Assembly (NCBI RefSeq): GCF_000160695.1
Contig: NZ_GG694006.1
Location: 362,236-426,235, forward strand
Reading direction: 5' to 3'
Source: Centipeda flueggei ATCC 43531
GTDB lineage: Bacteria > Bacillota > Negativicutes > Selenomonadales > Selenomonadaceae
DNA length: 64,000 nucleotides
Position 1 is the first letter of the stretch; the number at the start of each line of letters is the position of its first letter. Shown here one piece after another: positions 26,548-35,366 of the stretch. The position numbers were made by a program, and so were the translations under genes. Below the pieces are notes generated by a model. That model searched no databases. It was not told where the DNA came from and worked only from the letters and a program-made list of their open reading frames with translations.

Positions 26548-27576
26548 TTAGAATTGATGTAAGAAACGCACGTCGTTGTCGTAGAACAGACGCAGATCAT
26601 CCACGCCGTACGCGAGCATTGCGATGCGCTCTACGCCCATGCCAAATGCGAAGCCCGAAACTACATCGGGATCGTAGCCGCTCATGCGCAGGACGTTCGG
26701 GTGCACCATGCCCGCGCCGAGGATCTCAAGCCAGCCTGTGCCCTTGCACACGCGGCAGCCCGCACCATGGCAGGCGGAGCAGGATATATCGACCTCGGTG
26801 GACGGCTCAGTGAACGGGAAGAAGCTCGGGCGAAAACGCACCTTGGCATCGGCGTCAAAGAGCTCATGCAGGCACAGCTCAAGCGTTCCTTTGAGATCGG
26901 CAAAGGAGATTCCCTTGTCGATGACGAGCCCCTCCACCTGCGTGAACATCGGCGAATGCGTCGCATCGTAGGAGTCGCGGCGATAGACGCGTCCAGGTGC
27001 AATCATGCGGATTGGCGTATTCGGCTCATTCTTCTGCATCGTACGTGCCTGTACCGGCGATGTCTGCGAACGCAGGAGTATATCTTCGGTGATATAGAAT
27101 GAGTCCTGCATATCGCGCGCAGGGTGATCTTTCGGCAGATTCAGTGCCTCGAAGTTATAGTAATCCGTCTCGATCTCCGGGCCTTCCTCCACCGTAAAGC
27201 CCATTCGCAGGAAGATCTGCTTGATATGGTTCAGCGTAATCGTGAGCGGATGAAGATGCCCGACCTCTCCCGTGCGTCCGGGAAGGGTAACATCAATCTG
27301 CTCGGCTGCGATCTTTGCGGCAAGTTCACGGTCTGCCAGCTCAGCGGATTTCTTTGCGAGCAGTTCCTCCAGCTCGGCTCGTGCCTCATTGACGATCTTG
27401 CCGATGCGCGGCCGCTCTTCCTGTGCAATCGCCCCCATGCTGCGCATAAGGGTCGTCAGCTCTCCCTTCTTGCCAAGAATTTTGACGCGAATATCGTTGA
27501 GCTCGCTCAGCGAGCCCGCCGTCTCTGCAATCGCAGCTCGGGCACGCGCCTTGAGTTCTCTGATCTTTTCGTCCAT
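26548..27576 (-). CDS. pheS: Phenylalanyl-tRNA synthetase alpha subunit
   Basis: A 342-residue class II synthetase. The N-terminal coiled coil (1-85) is followed by the catalytic domain with motif 2 (P-G-R-V-Y-R-R-D near 198) and motif 3 ([11 protein letters not shown] near 308). The [12 protein letters not shown] block is typical. The ATG has AGGAGG upstream. No T-box elements are seen in the leader, unlike many Firmicute pheS genes. Confidence 0.97.
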   Translation of the reverse strand: MDEKIRELKARARAAIAETAGSLSELNDIRVKILGKKGELTTLMRSMGAIAQEERPRIGKIVNEARAELEELLAKKSAELADRELAAKIAAEQIDVTLPGRTGEVGHLHPLTITLNHIKQIFLRMGFTVEEGPEIETDYYNFEALNLPKDHPARDMQDSFYITEDILLRSQTSPVQARTMQKNEPNTPIRMIAPGRVYRRDSYDATHSPMFTQVEGLVIDKGISFADLKGTLELCLHELFDADAKVRFRPSFFPFTEPSTEVDISCSACHGAGCRVCKGTGWLEILGAGMVHPNVLRMSGYDPDVVSGFAFGMGVERIAMLAYGVDDLRLFYDNDVRFLHQF

Positions 27577-27646
27577 AACATCCTCCTATATGCACACGAA
27601 GTCACGGTCCGAGCCGCTCCGTCGATTCGATGAAAAAACAATTCTC

Positions 27647-27675
27647 AGTGTACCATATTTAGGTAAAAAAATCCA
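27647..27675 (-). promoter_or_regulatory. Possible promoter of pheS-pheT-zapA
   Basis: On the minus strand: -10 TACACT (27652-27647) with a TG extension, 17-base spacer, weak -35 TGGATT (27675-27670). Confidence 0.4.
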
Positions 27676-27766
27676 TGAGAGGCGGATAATTTGACATATC
27701 TGTGGTGCCCGTGAACAGCACGCCTCACGATCACAAAAATTTTACAGGCAGCAACAGACCAAATGA

Positions 27767-27795
27767 TTGAACAAGCGATTCTTTTATAGTATGCT
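27767..27795 (+). promoter_or_regulatory. Probable promoter of thiT
   Basis: -35 TTGAAC (27767-27772), 17-base spacer, -10 TATGCT (27790-27795). Confidence 0.5.
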
Positions 27796-27888
27796 ATAGG
27801 AATCGACGGTACATTCAGTCCGTTTTCTCGGTACAGTACTACGGTACAACGACCACGATACATTCCCTCATCCATCAAGGAGGTTCTC

Positions 27889-28542
27889 ATGGACGCACTG
27901 ATCAGGAGTTCTGCGGAGCTGCTTGCAAAGCCAACCAGTCTCTTTGCGCTGCTGGCTGTTCTGATCTTGATCCTCGGCTATCTGCAGACGCGCCGCATTC
28001 ACTTCACTACCCATATGCTCATCAACGTCGCGCTCATGTTGGCACTCACAATCGTACTGCATCAGCTGCGCATCTTTCATATGCCGCAGGGCGGGAGCGT
28101 CACCATCGGCGGAATGATTCCCCTCCTCTTTCTCACTTACCGCTATGGAGCGGGCATTGGCTGCCTCGCAGGCTTCCTTTACGGGATGATTAACCTCATG
28201 CAGGATGCGTTCATCCTGCACCCCCTGCAGGTGCTCTTCGACTATCCGCTGCCCTATATGGCACTCGCGATTGCTGCTGCCCTACCGGGACGGATCTTCG
28301 CGGGAGCTGCTCTCGCCTTTGCGGCACGCTTCGCCTGCCACTTTATCTCGGGGGCAGTGTTCTTCGGTTCATACGCGCCGGAGGGAATGTCGCCTTATCT
28401 GTATTCCCTCGTGTTCAATGCGACCTACCTCGTCCCCGAGGCGGTGATCTGCTTTATCCTGCTGCGCGTACTCCCCGTGCCGCGCCTCCTCGCCGCCATG
28501 GATCGGCAAACACCGCTCTATGGGGCGAAGCTGACGCTGTAA
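27889..28542 (+). CDS. thiT: ThiT-like thiamine transporter, ECF S component
   Basis: A 217-residue membrane protein with six predicted helices. It contains the ThiT/YuaJ signature M-P-Q-G-G-S-V-T-I-G-G-M-I-P near 65 and the conserved blocks H-P-L-Q-V-L-F-D-Y-P-L-P-Y and H-F-I-S-G-A-V-F-F-G-S-Y-A-P-E-G-M. ThiT binds thiamine and works with the shared ECF energising module, which is not encoded here. An AAGGAGG Shine-Dalgarno precedes the ATG. A thiamine-responsive riboswitch, common upstream of thiT, was not found. Confidence 0.85.
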   Translation: MDALIRSSAELLAKPTSLFALLAVLILILGYLQTRRIHFTTHMLINVALMLALTIVLHQLRIFHMPQGGSVTIGGMIPLLFLTYRYGAGIGCLAGFLYGMINLMQDAFILHPLQVLFDYPLPYMALAIAAALPGRIFAGAALAFAARFACHFISGAVFFGSYAPEGMSPYLYSLVFNATYLVPEAVICFILLRVLPVPRLLAAMDRQTPLYGAKLTL

Positions 28543-28595
28543 TGGCTTAGGGAATGGCTGATATCCGGCAGCCCTCACATTTCAGCAGTGAGTCC

Positions 28596-29255
28596 TTAGC
28601 TGTCCTCGTACGTGCGCACGCGCAGGGTCAGCCCGCGCTTCGCACAGATCTCACGGCAGAGGGCGATCTCCTCCTCGTTCTCCACCTTCTCCACGACCGT
28701 AAGAACGACATGGGGAATGTAGGGCTTGCAGTGTTCGGCAAAAGTGAGCATTGCCTCATAGGAGCCGATGCCGAACTTCGAGCGCGTGAGCGCAAGATAG
28801 CGTTCGGCATTCGATGCGTTGAGACTGATGGAAATGGTGTCGAGCAGTCCCGCAAAGCGCTGTGCAAAGACCATTCCGTGCTCAAGCTCACCAAGCCCAT
28901 TCGTGTTGACGCGCGTCGGTATCTGCGGATGATACTTCTTGACATGACGCAGTACATCGAGCACCGTGTCAAGACGCATCAGCGGCTCACCAAAGCCGCA
29001 GCATACAACCTCGGATACGTATTCCCACGGCAGGTGATCAAGCTGCTCCGTGATCTCGGCAAGTGTCGGATCGTGGTCGATCCAGAGTGAGGACTCCTTC
29101 GCCATTTCTTTCATGCTGCGCAGGCAGAAGACACAATCACAGTTGCAGGAATTGGTGATATTAATATAGACGGCACGCTTACCCTCAGGCTGCTCGCGCA
29201 GGCTCGCCTCCATCGGCAGGTAACGTCCGCCCGCATGGGTCGCATAAACAATCAT
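28596..29255 (-). CDS. Radical SAM protein, TatD-associated type
   Basis: A 219-residue short radical SAM protein. The motif C-N-C-D-C-V-F-C near residue 38 gives the C-x3-C-x2-C iron-sulfur ligands. G-F-G-E-P-L near 88 and V-N-T-N-G-L near 118 fit the SAM-binding barrel. It resembles the family linked to TatD nucleases (TIGR04038), but no tatD gene is adjacent here. Substrate unknown. AGGAG precedes the start, and it appears to be a single gene. Confidence 0.75.
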   Translation of the reverse strand: MIVYATHAGGRYLPMEASLREQPEGKRAVYINITNSCNCDCVFCLRSMKEMAKESSLWIDHDPTLAEITEQLDHLPWEYVSEVVCCGFGEPLMRLDTVLDVLRHVKKYHPQIPTRVNTNGLGELEHGMVFAQRFAGLLDTISISLNASNAERYLALTRSKFGIGSYEAMLTFAEHCKPYIPHVVLTVVEKVENEEEIALCREICAKRGLTLRVRTYEDS

Positions 29256-29285
29256 AATATACTCCTAATCATACACAGAAATGAG

Positions 29286-29308
29286 AAAAGCTGCCAATAT
29301 GGCAGCTT
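29286..29308 (-). terminator. Probable terminator after the pyridoxal kinase gene
   Basis: AAGCTGCC (29288-29295) and GGCAGCTT (29301-29308) form a perfect 8-base stem. On the minus strand TTCTC follows. The T tract is short. Confidence 0.55.
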
Positions 29309-29323
29309 ATTTTTGGTAATCAC

Positions 29324-30157
29324 TCACAGTTTTGTCAGTTCCCCCATAAACTCCTCAAAGGGCAGCCCGTAGTTCCATGGCAAATCCAGTTCTTCCGCAA
29401 AGGAAAGACAATGCCCAATAAAGGCAGCAGCACATTTCGCCCCCTCAGAGAGGGAGATGCCGCGCACGAGGGATGCCGCAACAATTGCTGCAAATATATC
29501 ACCGGAACCGGAGCGGTCACGGCCTATTTTTACGTTATCAAAGGAACTGCCAACACCAGCCTCATAGAGATACGTACGCACACAGTTCCCCGCATGGAGG
29601 CCTGTAATGATGACATCCTGCGGTCCCATCGCAGCAAGCCGCTTTGCCATCACCAAGAGTTCGTTCTCTGTCACCTCGCCGTCTGCCGGATACGGCAAAT
29701 CGAGAAGCTGACACGCCTCCGTAAGGTTCGGCGTCACGACATCGGCGTGCGGCAGGAGCTGACGCATCTTTGCACAAAGTGCGGGTGTATAAGAGGAATA
29801 AAGCCTGCCGTTATCCCCCATCACAGGGTCGACGATGATCAGTGTATCCCTGCCTTTGAAACGATGCACCGCATCCAATACTACCTCAATTTGTTCCTCC
29901 GAGCCAAGGAACCCCGTAAGGATTGCATCAAAATCGAGACCGTTCTCCGTCCAGTTCTCCATATAGGGGCGCATATGCGCTGTATAGTCATCAAGATAGT
30001 GCTTGGGAAAGCCCGTATGTACGGAAAGAATTGCCGTGGGGAGCGGGCATGCCTGGATGCGCATCGCGGAGATCAGCGGAAGCTGCACCGTCACCGAACA
30101 GCGTCCAAATCCTGTCACATCATTGATGAGGGCAATCCGTTTCTGCCGCGCCGTCAA
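29324..30157 (-). CDS. Pyridoxal/pyridoxamine kinase (PdxY-like)
   Basis: A 277-residue ribokinase-fold kinase. [11 protein letters not shown] near residue 10 and H-T-G-F near 47 form the vitamin-binding site. D-P-V-M-G-D-N-G near 115 and the anion-hole motif R-S-G-S-G-D-I-F near 218, with the catalytic Asp, are present. It phosphorylates B6 vitamers in salvage of pyridoxal phosphate. The start is a TTG at 30157 with GGGTGG upstream, overlapping the queF stop, so translation is coupled. It is the last gene of the GGDEF/EAL-queF-kinase operon. Confidence 0.8.
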   Translation of the reverse strand: MTARQKRIALINDVTGFGRCSVTVQLPLISAMRIQACPLPTAILSVHTGFPKHYLDDYTAHMRPYMENWTENGLDFDAILTGFLGSEEQIEVVLDAVHRFKGRDTLIIVDPVMGDNGRLYSSYTPALCAKMRQLLPHADVVTPNLTEACQLLDLPYPADGEVTENELLVMAKRLAAMGPQDVIITGLHAGNCVRTYLYEAGVGSSFDNVKIGRDRSGSGDIFAAIVAASLVRGISLSEGAKCAAAFIGHCLSFAEELDLPWNYGLPFEEFMGELTKL

Positions 30158-30645
30158 CGGTTATCCACCCGTTCCGGTACGCAGTCGTGCTGAGAGAGGC
30201 GTTCCCATGCGAGTGTTTCGTATTTCGTCCCTGGAATGCCATAGTTCGCGTATGGATCAATCGAAATCCCGCCGCGCGGAAGAAACTTTCCCTGCACCTC
30301 GATATATTTCGGCGCCATCAGCTGAATCAAATCTCTCATAATAACATTGACCACATCCTCATGAAAATCCCCATGATTGCGAAAGCTCACAAGATAGAGC
30401 TTTAATGACTTGCTCTCGACCATGCGCTCTGCCGGCATATAGGAAATGTAGATTGTCCCATAGTCCGGCTGTCCTGTGATTGGGCAGAGCGTCGTGAACT
30501 CAGGGCAGTTAAAGCGCACCCAGTAGTCATGATCTGCATGCTGATTCTGGAAGGTTTCCAATGCCTCGGGTGCGTAATCGTAACCGTAATCCGTCCGCTG
30601 CGCCCCAAGGGATGTCAGTCCATCTTGATTTTTTTCTCGTGCCAT
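30154..30645 (-). CDS. queF: QueF, NADPH-dependent 7-cyano-7-deazaguanine reductase
   Basis: A 163-residue unimodular QueF of the T-fold superfamily. The catalytic Cys lies in [12 protein letters not shown] near residue 55, and the NADPH-binding motif E-S-K-S-L-K-L-Y-L near 78 is typical. F-H-E-D near 95 supplies the His/Glu pair. It reduces preQ0 to preQ1 for queuosine in tRNA. No other queuosine genes are in the window. It is coupled to the upstream GGDEF/EAL gene (TAATG overlap) and the downstream kinase. Confidence 0.93.
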   Translation of the reverse strand: MAREKNQDGLTSLGAQRTDYGYDYAPEALETFQNQHADHDYWVRFNCPEFTTLCPITGQPDYGTIYISYMPAERMVESKSLKLYLVSFRNHGDFHEDVVNVIMRDLIQLMAPKYIEVQGKFLPRGGISIDPYANYGIPGTKYETLAWERLSQHDCVPERVDNR

Positions 30646-32336
30646 TACATCCCCAAAAACTTTTTCTCAAATGCCTCCTGCGGCTCGGGACGTCCAAATA
30701 AATACCCCTGGATGGTATCCGTCTTGCAGATTCTGACAAGGCAGTCATACTCATCCTGATGTTCCACGCCCTCAATGCAGGTAGTCTTACCGATACTGTG
30801 GCAGAGATCCACCGTATACTCGACTAATTTCTGATCGAAATTATTATCCAGAATTCGCATAACAAACGCACGATCGATCTTAATGATGTCACAGTTCAAA
30901 TTCTTAAGCGAAGACAGCGATGAGTAACCCGTGCCGAAATCATCCATGGCAATTTTGATGCCATGCATCCGGAATGAGTCAAACTGTGCATTCACAAATT
31001 TCAGGTCGCTGATAATCTTGCTCTCTGTAAGCTCAAGTACGACTGCATCTGCCGGCATATCGTGCCGCCGCAGACAGTCCTTGACAAACTCCAGGAACGA
31101 AAGGTCCTTAATCTGCTCATAACTCATATTGACACTCATGCGGAATTCTGGAATCTTCTTCCGCCACTCTTTACAAACGCGCAGGGCCTGCTCAAAGATC
31201 CAGCGTCCGACGGGAACGATCGTCTTGGTCTCCTCGAGAATACGAATGAACTCCATCGGGGCAACCATATTCCCCTTTTCGTTTTTCCAGCGAAGAAGCG
31301 TCTCCGCCCCAACGAGATGCTGGTCATCTCCTGCAATCTGCGGCTGAAAGTACAGCTCAAAGTTACGGCATCCCGCCTTGACATCCTCGAGGATCTGTTC
31401 CTGTATCGTCAGCGAGCGGAGCCAACGATTGTATACGGCTTTGGAGAACTCACTCAGACGGTTCTTCCCTCCTGATTTTGCCGCATCCAGTGCTGCCTGT
31501 GCGTACTTATGCAGGACAAGTGGGTCTCGTGCCGACTGCGGATAGAATACCATTCCTGCCGATACAGTGACAAGATACTGACGCCCGTCATAGACCTGCG
31601 GATGGGCAAACTCCCGCTGGACACGAATAAAGAATTCCTGCAGCATCTCCTCATCTGCCCCTGGGTAGATGAGACCGAACTCATCTCCGTCCAGACGATA
31701 GAGTGCAAGGCGACGCGGAACATTTTGGAGAATACGCTCTGAGATCTGACGCAGAATAATATCACCGACCTCATGATTGAAGGCTTCATTAACCGTACGG
31801 AAGTTATCAATCCCCATGACGAGCAGTCCGCCGCCGCGCCCTGTTTCACGTGCCTCACGCAATGCATTTCCCAGATCCTCAATGAACTGGTAGCGATTGA
31901 GCAGCCCCGTCACGACATCGGCCGGATTGCGCCGTGCCAGCTGACTGATCGTCCCAACGAAAAGATTCGGCTGTCCATCCGCAGACACACCAATCTTTCC
32001 TTTCAGACGCAGCCATGCATATTCGCCCTTGGCATCACGCATACGAAAGTTGAGCGAACGCTCCCGCTCTTCTGTCGATCCTGCCAAGGATGAAAATATC
32101 GCCGTAAACGCCTGTCGATCCTGCGCCTCGACAAGAGGCGAAAGAAGATCTGAAATATGCATCAATGTCTCCGCCGGAAGATCGTAGATACGAACAAATG
32201 CCGGCGAAGCAAGGAACACATCCGCAATTGGATCCATCATAAAGAGGTAATCCGGGCTGGTATTCTTCATCAAATCAAATAGGAGCTTGTTTTGTTTGAG
32301 TATCGGGCTCAGCGGGATCTTCTTCTTTCCTGCCAT
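30645..32336 (-). CDS. PAS-GGDEF-EAL cyclic-di-GMP turnover protein
   Basis: A 563-residue signalling protein. A PAS-like sensor (about 20-145) is followed by a GGDEF domain (about 155-315) and an EAL domain (about 325-560). The signature loop of the GGDEF domain reads D-G-D-E-F, a variant in the first position. The EAL motif reads A-E-T-L, keeping the metal-binding Glu. [14 protein letters not shown], the K-I-D segment and E-G-V-E are all retained, so phosphodiesterase activity is likely. Cyclase activity is uncertain. No membrane spans are seen, so it should be cytosolic. It is the first gene of an operon with queF. Confidence 0.88.
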   Translation of the reverse strand: MAGKKKIPLSPILKQNKLLFDLMKNTSPDYLFMMDPIADVFLASPAFVRIYDLPAETLMHISDLLSPLVEAQDRQAFTAIFSSLAGSTEERERSLNFRMRDAKGEYAWLRLKGKIGVSADGQPNLFVGTISQLARRNPADVVTGLLNRYQFIEDLGNALREARETGRGGGLLVMGIDNFRTVNEAFNHEVGDIILRQISERILQNVPRRLALYRLDGDEFGLIYPGADEEMLQEFFIRVQREFAHPQVYDGRQYLVTVSAGMVFYPQSARDPLVLHKYAQAALDAAKSGGKNRLSEFSKAVYNRWLRSLTIQEQILEDVKAGCRNFELYFQPQIAGDDQHLVGAETLLRWKNEKGNMVAPMEFIRILEETKTIVPVGRWIFEQALRVCKEWRKKIPEFRMSVNMSYEQIKDLSFLEFVKDCLRRHDMPADAVVLELTESKIISDLKFVNAQFDSFRMHGIKIAMDDFGTGYSSLSSLKNLNCDIIKIDRAFVMRILDNNFDQKLVEYTVDLCHSIGKTTCIEGVEHQDEYDCLVRICKTDTIQGYLFGRPEPQEAFEKKFLGM

Positions 32337-32393
32337 ATTCCTTGCCTCTTTTCTCTATCCCAGTCACATGCAAAAAGAAATGTCTGTCCCCGT

Positions 32394-32422
32394 ATTATAT
32401 ACTTTTTCCAACATCCATGCAA
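32394..32422 (-). promoter_or_regulatory. Probable promoter of the GGDEF/EAL-queF-kinase operon
   Basis: On the minus strand: -10 TATAAT (32399-32394), 17-base spacer, -35 TTGCAT (32422-32417). Confidence 0.6.
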
Positions 32423-32521
32423 CCAATCCACAGGACAGAAACGCCCCCGCCGCCGACAATCACTCCCCTGTACTTTCTTGCTGACACAGAATAATTCCCG
32501 AGATTCTTTTGGCAAATTGAC

Positions 32522-32550
32522 TTGAAAAGTATGTGCTTTTTTATTATGAT
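32522..32550 (+). promoter_or_regulatory. Promoter of the thioredoxin gene
   Basis: -35 TTGAAA (32522-32527), 17-base spacer, -10 TATGAT (32545-32550). Confidence 0.75.
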
Positions 32551-32594
32551 ACATTAAGGCAGTATGAATAAAGTCCATAAAGGAGGTGCAGACC

Positions 32595-32912
32595 ATGGCT
32601 GTGCTGGAGTTGACACGGGAAACATTTTACACGGAAGTTCTGCAGGAAAAGCGGCTGGTCATCGTCGATTTTTGGGCCGCCTACTGTACACCATGTCGTA
32701 TGCTCATCCCAGTGTTGGAAGAGATCGCAGCAGAGCGCAGTGATGTCAAGATCTGTAAGCTCAACGTGGATGAAGCACAGGATATCGCCGAACGATACGG
32801 CGTAATGAGTATGCCAATCCTCATTTTCTTCAAGAATGGTGAGCCGATCAACGAGTCCATTGGGCTTATCTCAAAAGAACGTTTGCTGGCAATGCTTCCA
32901 AAACAACAATAA
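32595..32912 (+). CDS. Thioredoxin-family protein with a CTPC active site
   Basis: A 105-residue single-domain thioredoxin fold. The redox centre is W-A-A-Y-C-T-P-C-R (Cys31, Cys34) in place of the standard W-C-G-P-C. The cis-Pro segment M-S-M-P-I-L-I-F-F-K-N-G is normal. The Gly-to-Thr change in the active site should alter redox potential; the direction cannot be judged here. A GTG at 32586 is in frame, but the ATG at 32595 has the strong AAAGGAGGTG Shine-Dalgarno. The gene stands alone with its own promoter and terminator. Confidence 0.88.
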   Translation: MAVLELTRETFYTEVLQEKRLVIVDFWAAYCTPCRMLIPVLEEIAAERSDVKICKLNVDEAQDIAERYGVMSMPILIFFKNGEPINESIGLISKERLLAMLPKQQ

Positions 32913-32932
32913 AGACAACAGATATAGCATAG

Positions 32933-32972
32933 ACTGCTGCGCAAAGATCACACACTTGTGCAGCAGTTTTTT
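32933..32972 (+). terminator. Terminator of the thioredoxin gene
   Basis: ACTGCTGC (32933-32940) pairs with GCAGCAGT (32960-32967), followed by a run of T to 32972. Confidence 0.8.
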
Positions 32973-32996
32973 GGAATCACGGATCCAATGAAATCC

Positions 32997-33029
32997 CTCA
33001 GACGGGCGAAGGTTTTTTGCTCGTCTGAG
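32997..33029. terminator. Hairpin between the thioredoxin and SpoU genes
   Basis: CTCAGACG (32997-33004) and CGTCTGAG (33022-33029) form a perfect 8-base stem. The loop contains a T run and no clean T tract follows on the minus strand, so a terminator role for the SpoU gene is only possible. Confidence 0.4.
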
Positions 33030-33124
33030 ATGAAAAATCAGGCGCATTGCAGTGTACTTCGGCAGATGTTTCGCCGAAACGCGGACAAAAAATACGTCAA
33101 GAGGATGGGTCTGAATTTATCTCC

Positions 33125-33955
33125 TTAAATCCCTGCATACTTGCGCTGACGTATTGCTTCATAAAGGATGGCTGTGGCAGCAGCAGCGACGTTGAGCGAC
33201 TCTGCCCGTCCACACATGGGAACATAGAGATGCTGTCCTGCGCGCAGAAGCCGCTCCGACACCCCGTTTGCCTCGTTGCCGAGGACGACGAGCGACGGAC
33301 GGGACAGCTCCGCCGCAAAATGTGTCACGCCATCCGTATCACAGGCGGCAGCATAGAAACACAGAACATTTTCCTTTGCGAAGCGGACGAGGTCTTCTTC
33401 ATCCACGCCAGTGACAAAGGGCAAATAAAACAGCGATCCCATCGCCGCACGAACAACTTTGCTGCCATATACATCCGCACAGCCGCGCAGGAGGATCACC
33501 CCAGATGCACCTGCCGCATCTGCTGTGCGCAGGATCGTCCCCACATTGCCTGGATCCTGCACCCGATCCAGGGCAAGATAAAGCGGCAGCCCTTCAGTAA
33601 CTTGTACCATTTCCTCAAGAGGCGTACACGGGAGGCGCTGCAAAAGCAGTATAATCCCCTGCGGGGAATCCGTCTCCGAACAGGCAGAAAACAGCCGCTC
33701 TGAGACAGATGCAATTGGTATATTACGTGCGGACAGCTTCGTGAGCAGTAACTGCATCCGCTCCATCTTCATGGCATGTTCCGTCACCACAGCGTGCAAA
33801 ATCGCCCAATTCGACTGCACAGCCATCTCTGCAAGGCGCAGGCCTTCAACAAAAAAAACATTTTCCTTGACGGCGCGGCGCGGACTGCGTATGAGCATGG
33901 CCAGACGTCGAATGAGCGGATTTTCCGCACTCGTGATTATCTCAATCTTTTTCAT
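33125..33955 (-). CDS. SpoU/TrmH-family RNA 2'-O-methyltransferase
   Basis: A 276-residue SPOUT methyltransferase. The N-terminal substrate-binding part (F-F-V-E-G-L-R-L near 35) precedes the knotted catalytic domain. This shows motif 1 (D-R-V-Q-D-P-G-N-V-G-T-I-L-R-T-A-D near 130), motif 2 (V-L-G-N-E-A-N-G-V near 220) and motif 3 (S-L-N-V-A-A-A-A near 255). It probably methylates rRNA or tRNA ribose; the target is unknown. No Shine-Dalgarno precedes the ATG, and the rplT terminator lies only 14 bases upstream, so expression may depend on read-through. Confidence 0.88.
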   Translation of the reverse strand: MKKIEIITSAENPLIRRLAMLIRSPRRAVKENVFFVEGLRLAEMAVQSNWAILHAVVTEHAMKMERMQLLLTKLSARNIPIASVSERLFSACSETDSPQGIILLLQRLPCTPLEEMVQVTEGLPLYLALDRVQDPGNVGTILRTADAAGASGVILLRGCADVYGSKVVRAAMGSLFYLPFVTGVDEEDLVRFAKENVLCFYAAACDTDGVTHFAAELSRPSLVVLGNEANGVSERLLRAGQHLYVPMCGRAESLNVAAAATAILYEAIRQRKYAGI

Positions 33956-33963
33956 GATCGTAT

Positions 33964-33999
33964 AAAAAGAGCCTGATGAATCCGCTGACTCATCAGGCT
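33964..33999 (-). terminator. Terminator of infC-rpmI-rplT
   Basis: AGCCTGATGA (33970-33979) is perfectly inverted at 33990-33999. On the minus strand CTTTTTAT follows. Confidence 0.85.
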
Positions 34000-34014
34000 T
34001 CTCTCCTTAGTAAT

Positions 34015-34368
34015 TTACTGATTTTCCTTTGCAACGTTCACGAGCTGCGTGAAGGCAGCCGCATCGGCAACGGCGAGATCGGCAAGCATTTTGCGGTTGA
34101 CCTCGACGCCTGCATTTGTCAGTCCCGCAATAAAGCGGCTGTATGATATATCGTTCGCGCGCGCTGCTGCATTGATGCGGGCGATCCAAAGACGGCGGAA
34201 CGTCCCCTTCTTCGCACGACGATCACGACGGGCATAGTAGAGCGCCTTCATGACGGTCTCATTTGCCTTTTTGAACTGCTTGCTGCGCGAACCACGATAG
34301 CCCTTTGCGAGCTTCAAAATCTTCTTATGACGACGGTGTGCCGTAACACCGCTCTTTACTCTTGGCAT
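34015..34368 (-). CDS. rplT: Ribosomal protein L20
   Basis: A 117-residue L20 (bL20). The N-terminus [19 protein letters not shown] and the [11 protein letters not shown] block are diagnostic. It is an early assembly protein of the 50S subunit and, in Bacillus, represses its own operon through the leader RNA. It follows rpmI in the standard infC-rpmI-rplT order, with a good Shine-Dalgarno. Confidence 0.98.
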   Translation of the reverse strand: MPRVKSGVTAHRRHKKILKLAKGYRGSRSKQFKKANETVMKALYYARRDRRAKKGTFRRLWIARINAAARANDISYSRFIAGLTNAGVEVNRKMLADLAVADAAAFTQLVNVAKENQ

Positions 34369-34421
34369 GGCAATTCCTCCTGTTTCCTACCCACATATGG
34401 GAGATTTCTTCTTTGCCCCGA

Positions 34422-34619
34422 TTATGCGTAGGGGAGCATCTTGCGGATGCGCTTGTAGTCCGAACTGTCGGCAAGCGCCGCCTTGCGCAGGTTGCGCTTG
34501 CGCTTCGGCGTCTTCTTCTCCAGAATATGTCTCTTATACGCCTTATTGCGGCGGAACTCTCCGCCTCCGGTTACGGTGAAGCGCTTTGCTGCAGCACGGC
34601 GCGTCTTAATTTTCGGCAT
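34422..34619 (-). CDS. rpmI: Ribosomal protein L35
   Basis: A 65-residue L35 (bL35), [14 protein letters not shown]. The ATG at 34619 is chosen because AGGAGG lies eight bases upstream; an ATG at 34625 would be two bases from it. The start lies inside the end of infC, so translation is coupled. Confidence 0.97.
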   Translation of the reverse strand: MPKIKTRRAAAKRFTVTGGGEFRRNKAYKRHILEKKTPKRKRNLRKAALADSSDYKRIRKMLPYA

Positions 34620-35187
34620 CGCCATTTCCTCCTTTATCTTCCTGTTTCGCGGGTTTCGCCGTCTTGGCGGGCTTCTGCACCTTTGGGGAAAGAATCATGG
34701 TCATGTTCTTTCCCTCAAGCTTTGCACCGCGTTCAATCGACACGAGATCCCCCAAACGCTCGGAGACACGGTCGAGAACCGCACGTCCGAGTTCCGGATG
34801 AGAGAGCTCTCTTCCGCGAAACATGATCGTCACTTTGACCTTGTTGCCCTCTTCAGCGAAGCGGAGCGCATTCTTCAGCTTGACATTGAAGTCGTGCTCA
34901 TCAATGTTTGGACGGAGTTTGACTTCCTTGATGCTGATGGTCTTTTGCTTCTTCTTTGCTTCTTTTTCTCGTTTCTGCTGCTCATAGCGGAACTTCCCAA
35001 AGTCCATGATGCGGCAAACAGGCGGCTTCGCCTTCGGTGCCACCTCGACCAGGTCGAGATGCTGCTCCTCCGCCATGCGAAGGGCATCGCGCGTCAGCAT
35101 AATGCCAAGCTGTTCCCCCTCCGCACTGGTGACACGCACCTCACGGATATGGATTTCCTCATTGATTCGCAAAGATTCCCTGCTTAT
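34606..35187 (-). CDS. infC: Translation initiation factor IF-3, probable ATA start
   Basis: About 193 residues. The N-terminal domain ([21 protein letters not shown] near 52), a Lys-rich linker and the C-terminal domain ([10 protein letters not shown] near 85) are complete. The last 20 residues are Lys/Pro/Ala-rich. No ATG or GTG lies near the expected start. The frame reads [11 protein letters not shown], and the first codon is ATA at 35187, ten bases after AGGAGG (35203-35198). Rare start codons are a known autoregulatory feature of infC. A TTG at 35172 is the alternative. IF-3 checks initiator codon pairing on the 30S subunit. Confidence 0.93.
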   Translation of the reverse strand: MSRESLRINEEIHIREVRVTSAEGEQLGIMLTRDALRMAEEQHLDLVEVAPKAKPPVCRIMDFGKFRYEQQKREKEAKKKQKTISIKEVKLRPNIDEHDFNVKLKNALRFAEEGNKVKVTIMFRGRELSHPELGRAVLDRVSERLGDLVSIERGAKLEGKNMTMILSPKVQKPAKTAKPAKQEDKGGNGDAEN

Positions 35188-35238
35188 GGCAAGAACACCT
35201 CCTGGTACGGATGCGCAAGATTACGCCATCCGGCAATA

Positions 35239-35263
35239 GAAAAGGGCGGCATAAAGCCACCCT
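35239..35263 (-). terminator. Attenuator-like terminator in the infC leader
   Basis: On the minus strand AGGGTGGC (35263-35256), loop TTTAT, GCCGCCCT (35250-35243), then TTTTC. The 8-base stem has one G-T pair. It lies about 50 bases before the infC start. A second small hairpin (AGAAGC/GCTTCT) lies further upstream, near 35310-35325. This position matches the L20-controlled leader terminator known in Bacillus. Confidence 0.6.
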
Positions 35264-35366
35264 GATATTCTCTCATAAAACCCATCGGACATCTGTTGTC
35301 CGCAGGGGAGAAGCGGTGGCTTCTGCTTTCAACGAAAGTTATATTACCACAGACATTATCCTGTTG

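Larger units (their letters stand above)
27577..27888. other. Intergenic region with divergent pheS and thiT promoters and three CGGTACA repeats
   Basis: A 312-base gap between divergent genes. It holds a weak pheS promoter (27647-27675), a probable thiT promoter (27767-27795) and three direct copies of CGGTACA (27807-27813, 27829-27835, 27842-27848) in the thiT leader. I see no TPP riboswitch core and no T-box. Confidence 0.6.

Noticed and set aside
27577..27660. T-box riboswitch upstream of pheS
   Set aside because: The leader is too short, and neither the T-box core nor a specifier stem is visible. The same holds for thrS.
27796..27888. TPP riboswitch upstream of thiT
   Set aside because: The conserved CTGAGA and ACCTGA-type cores are not present.
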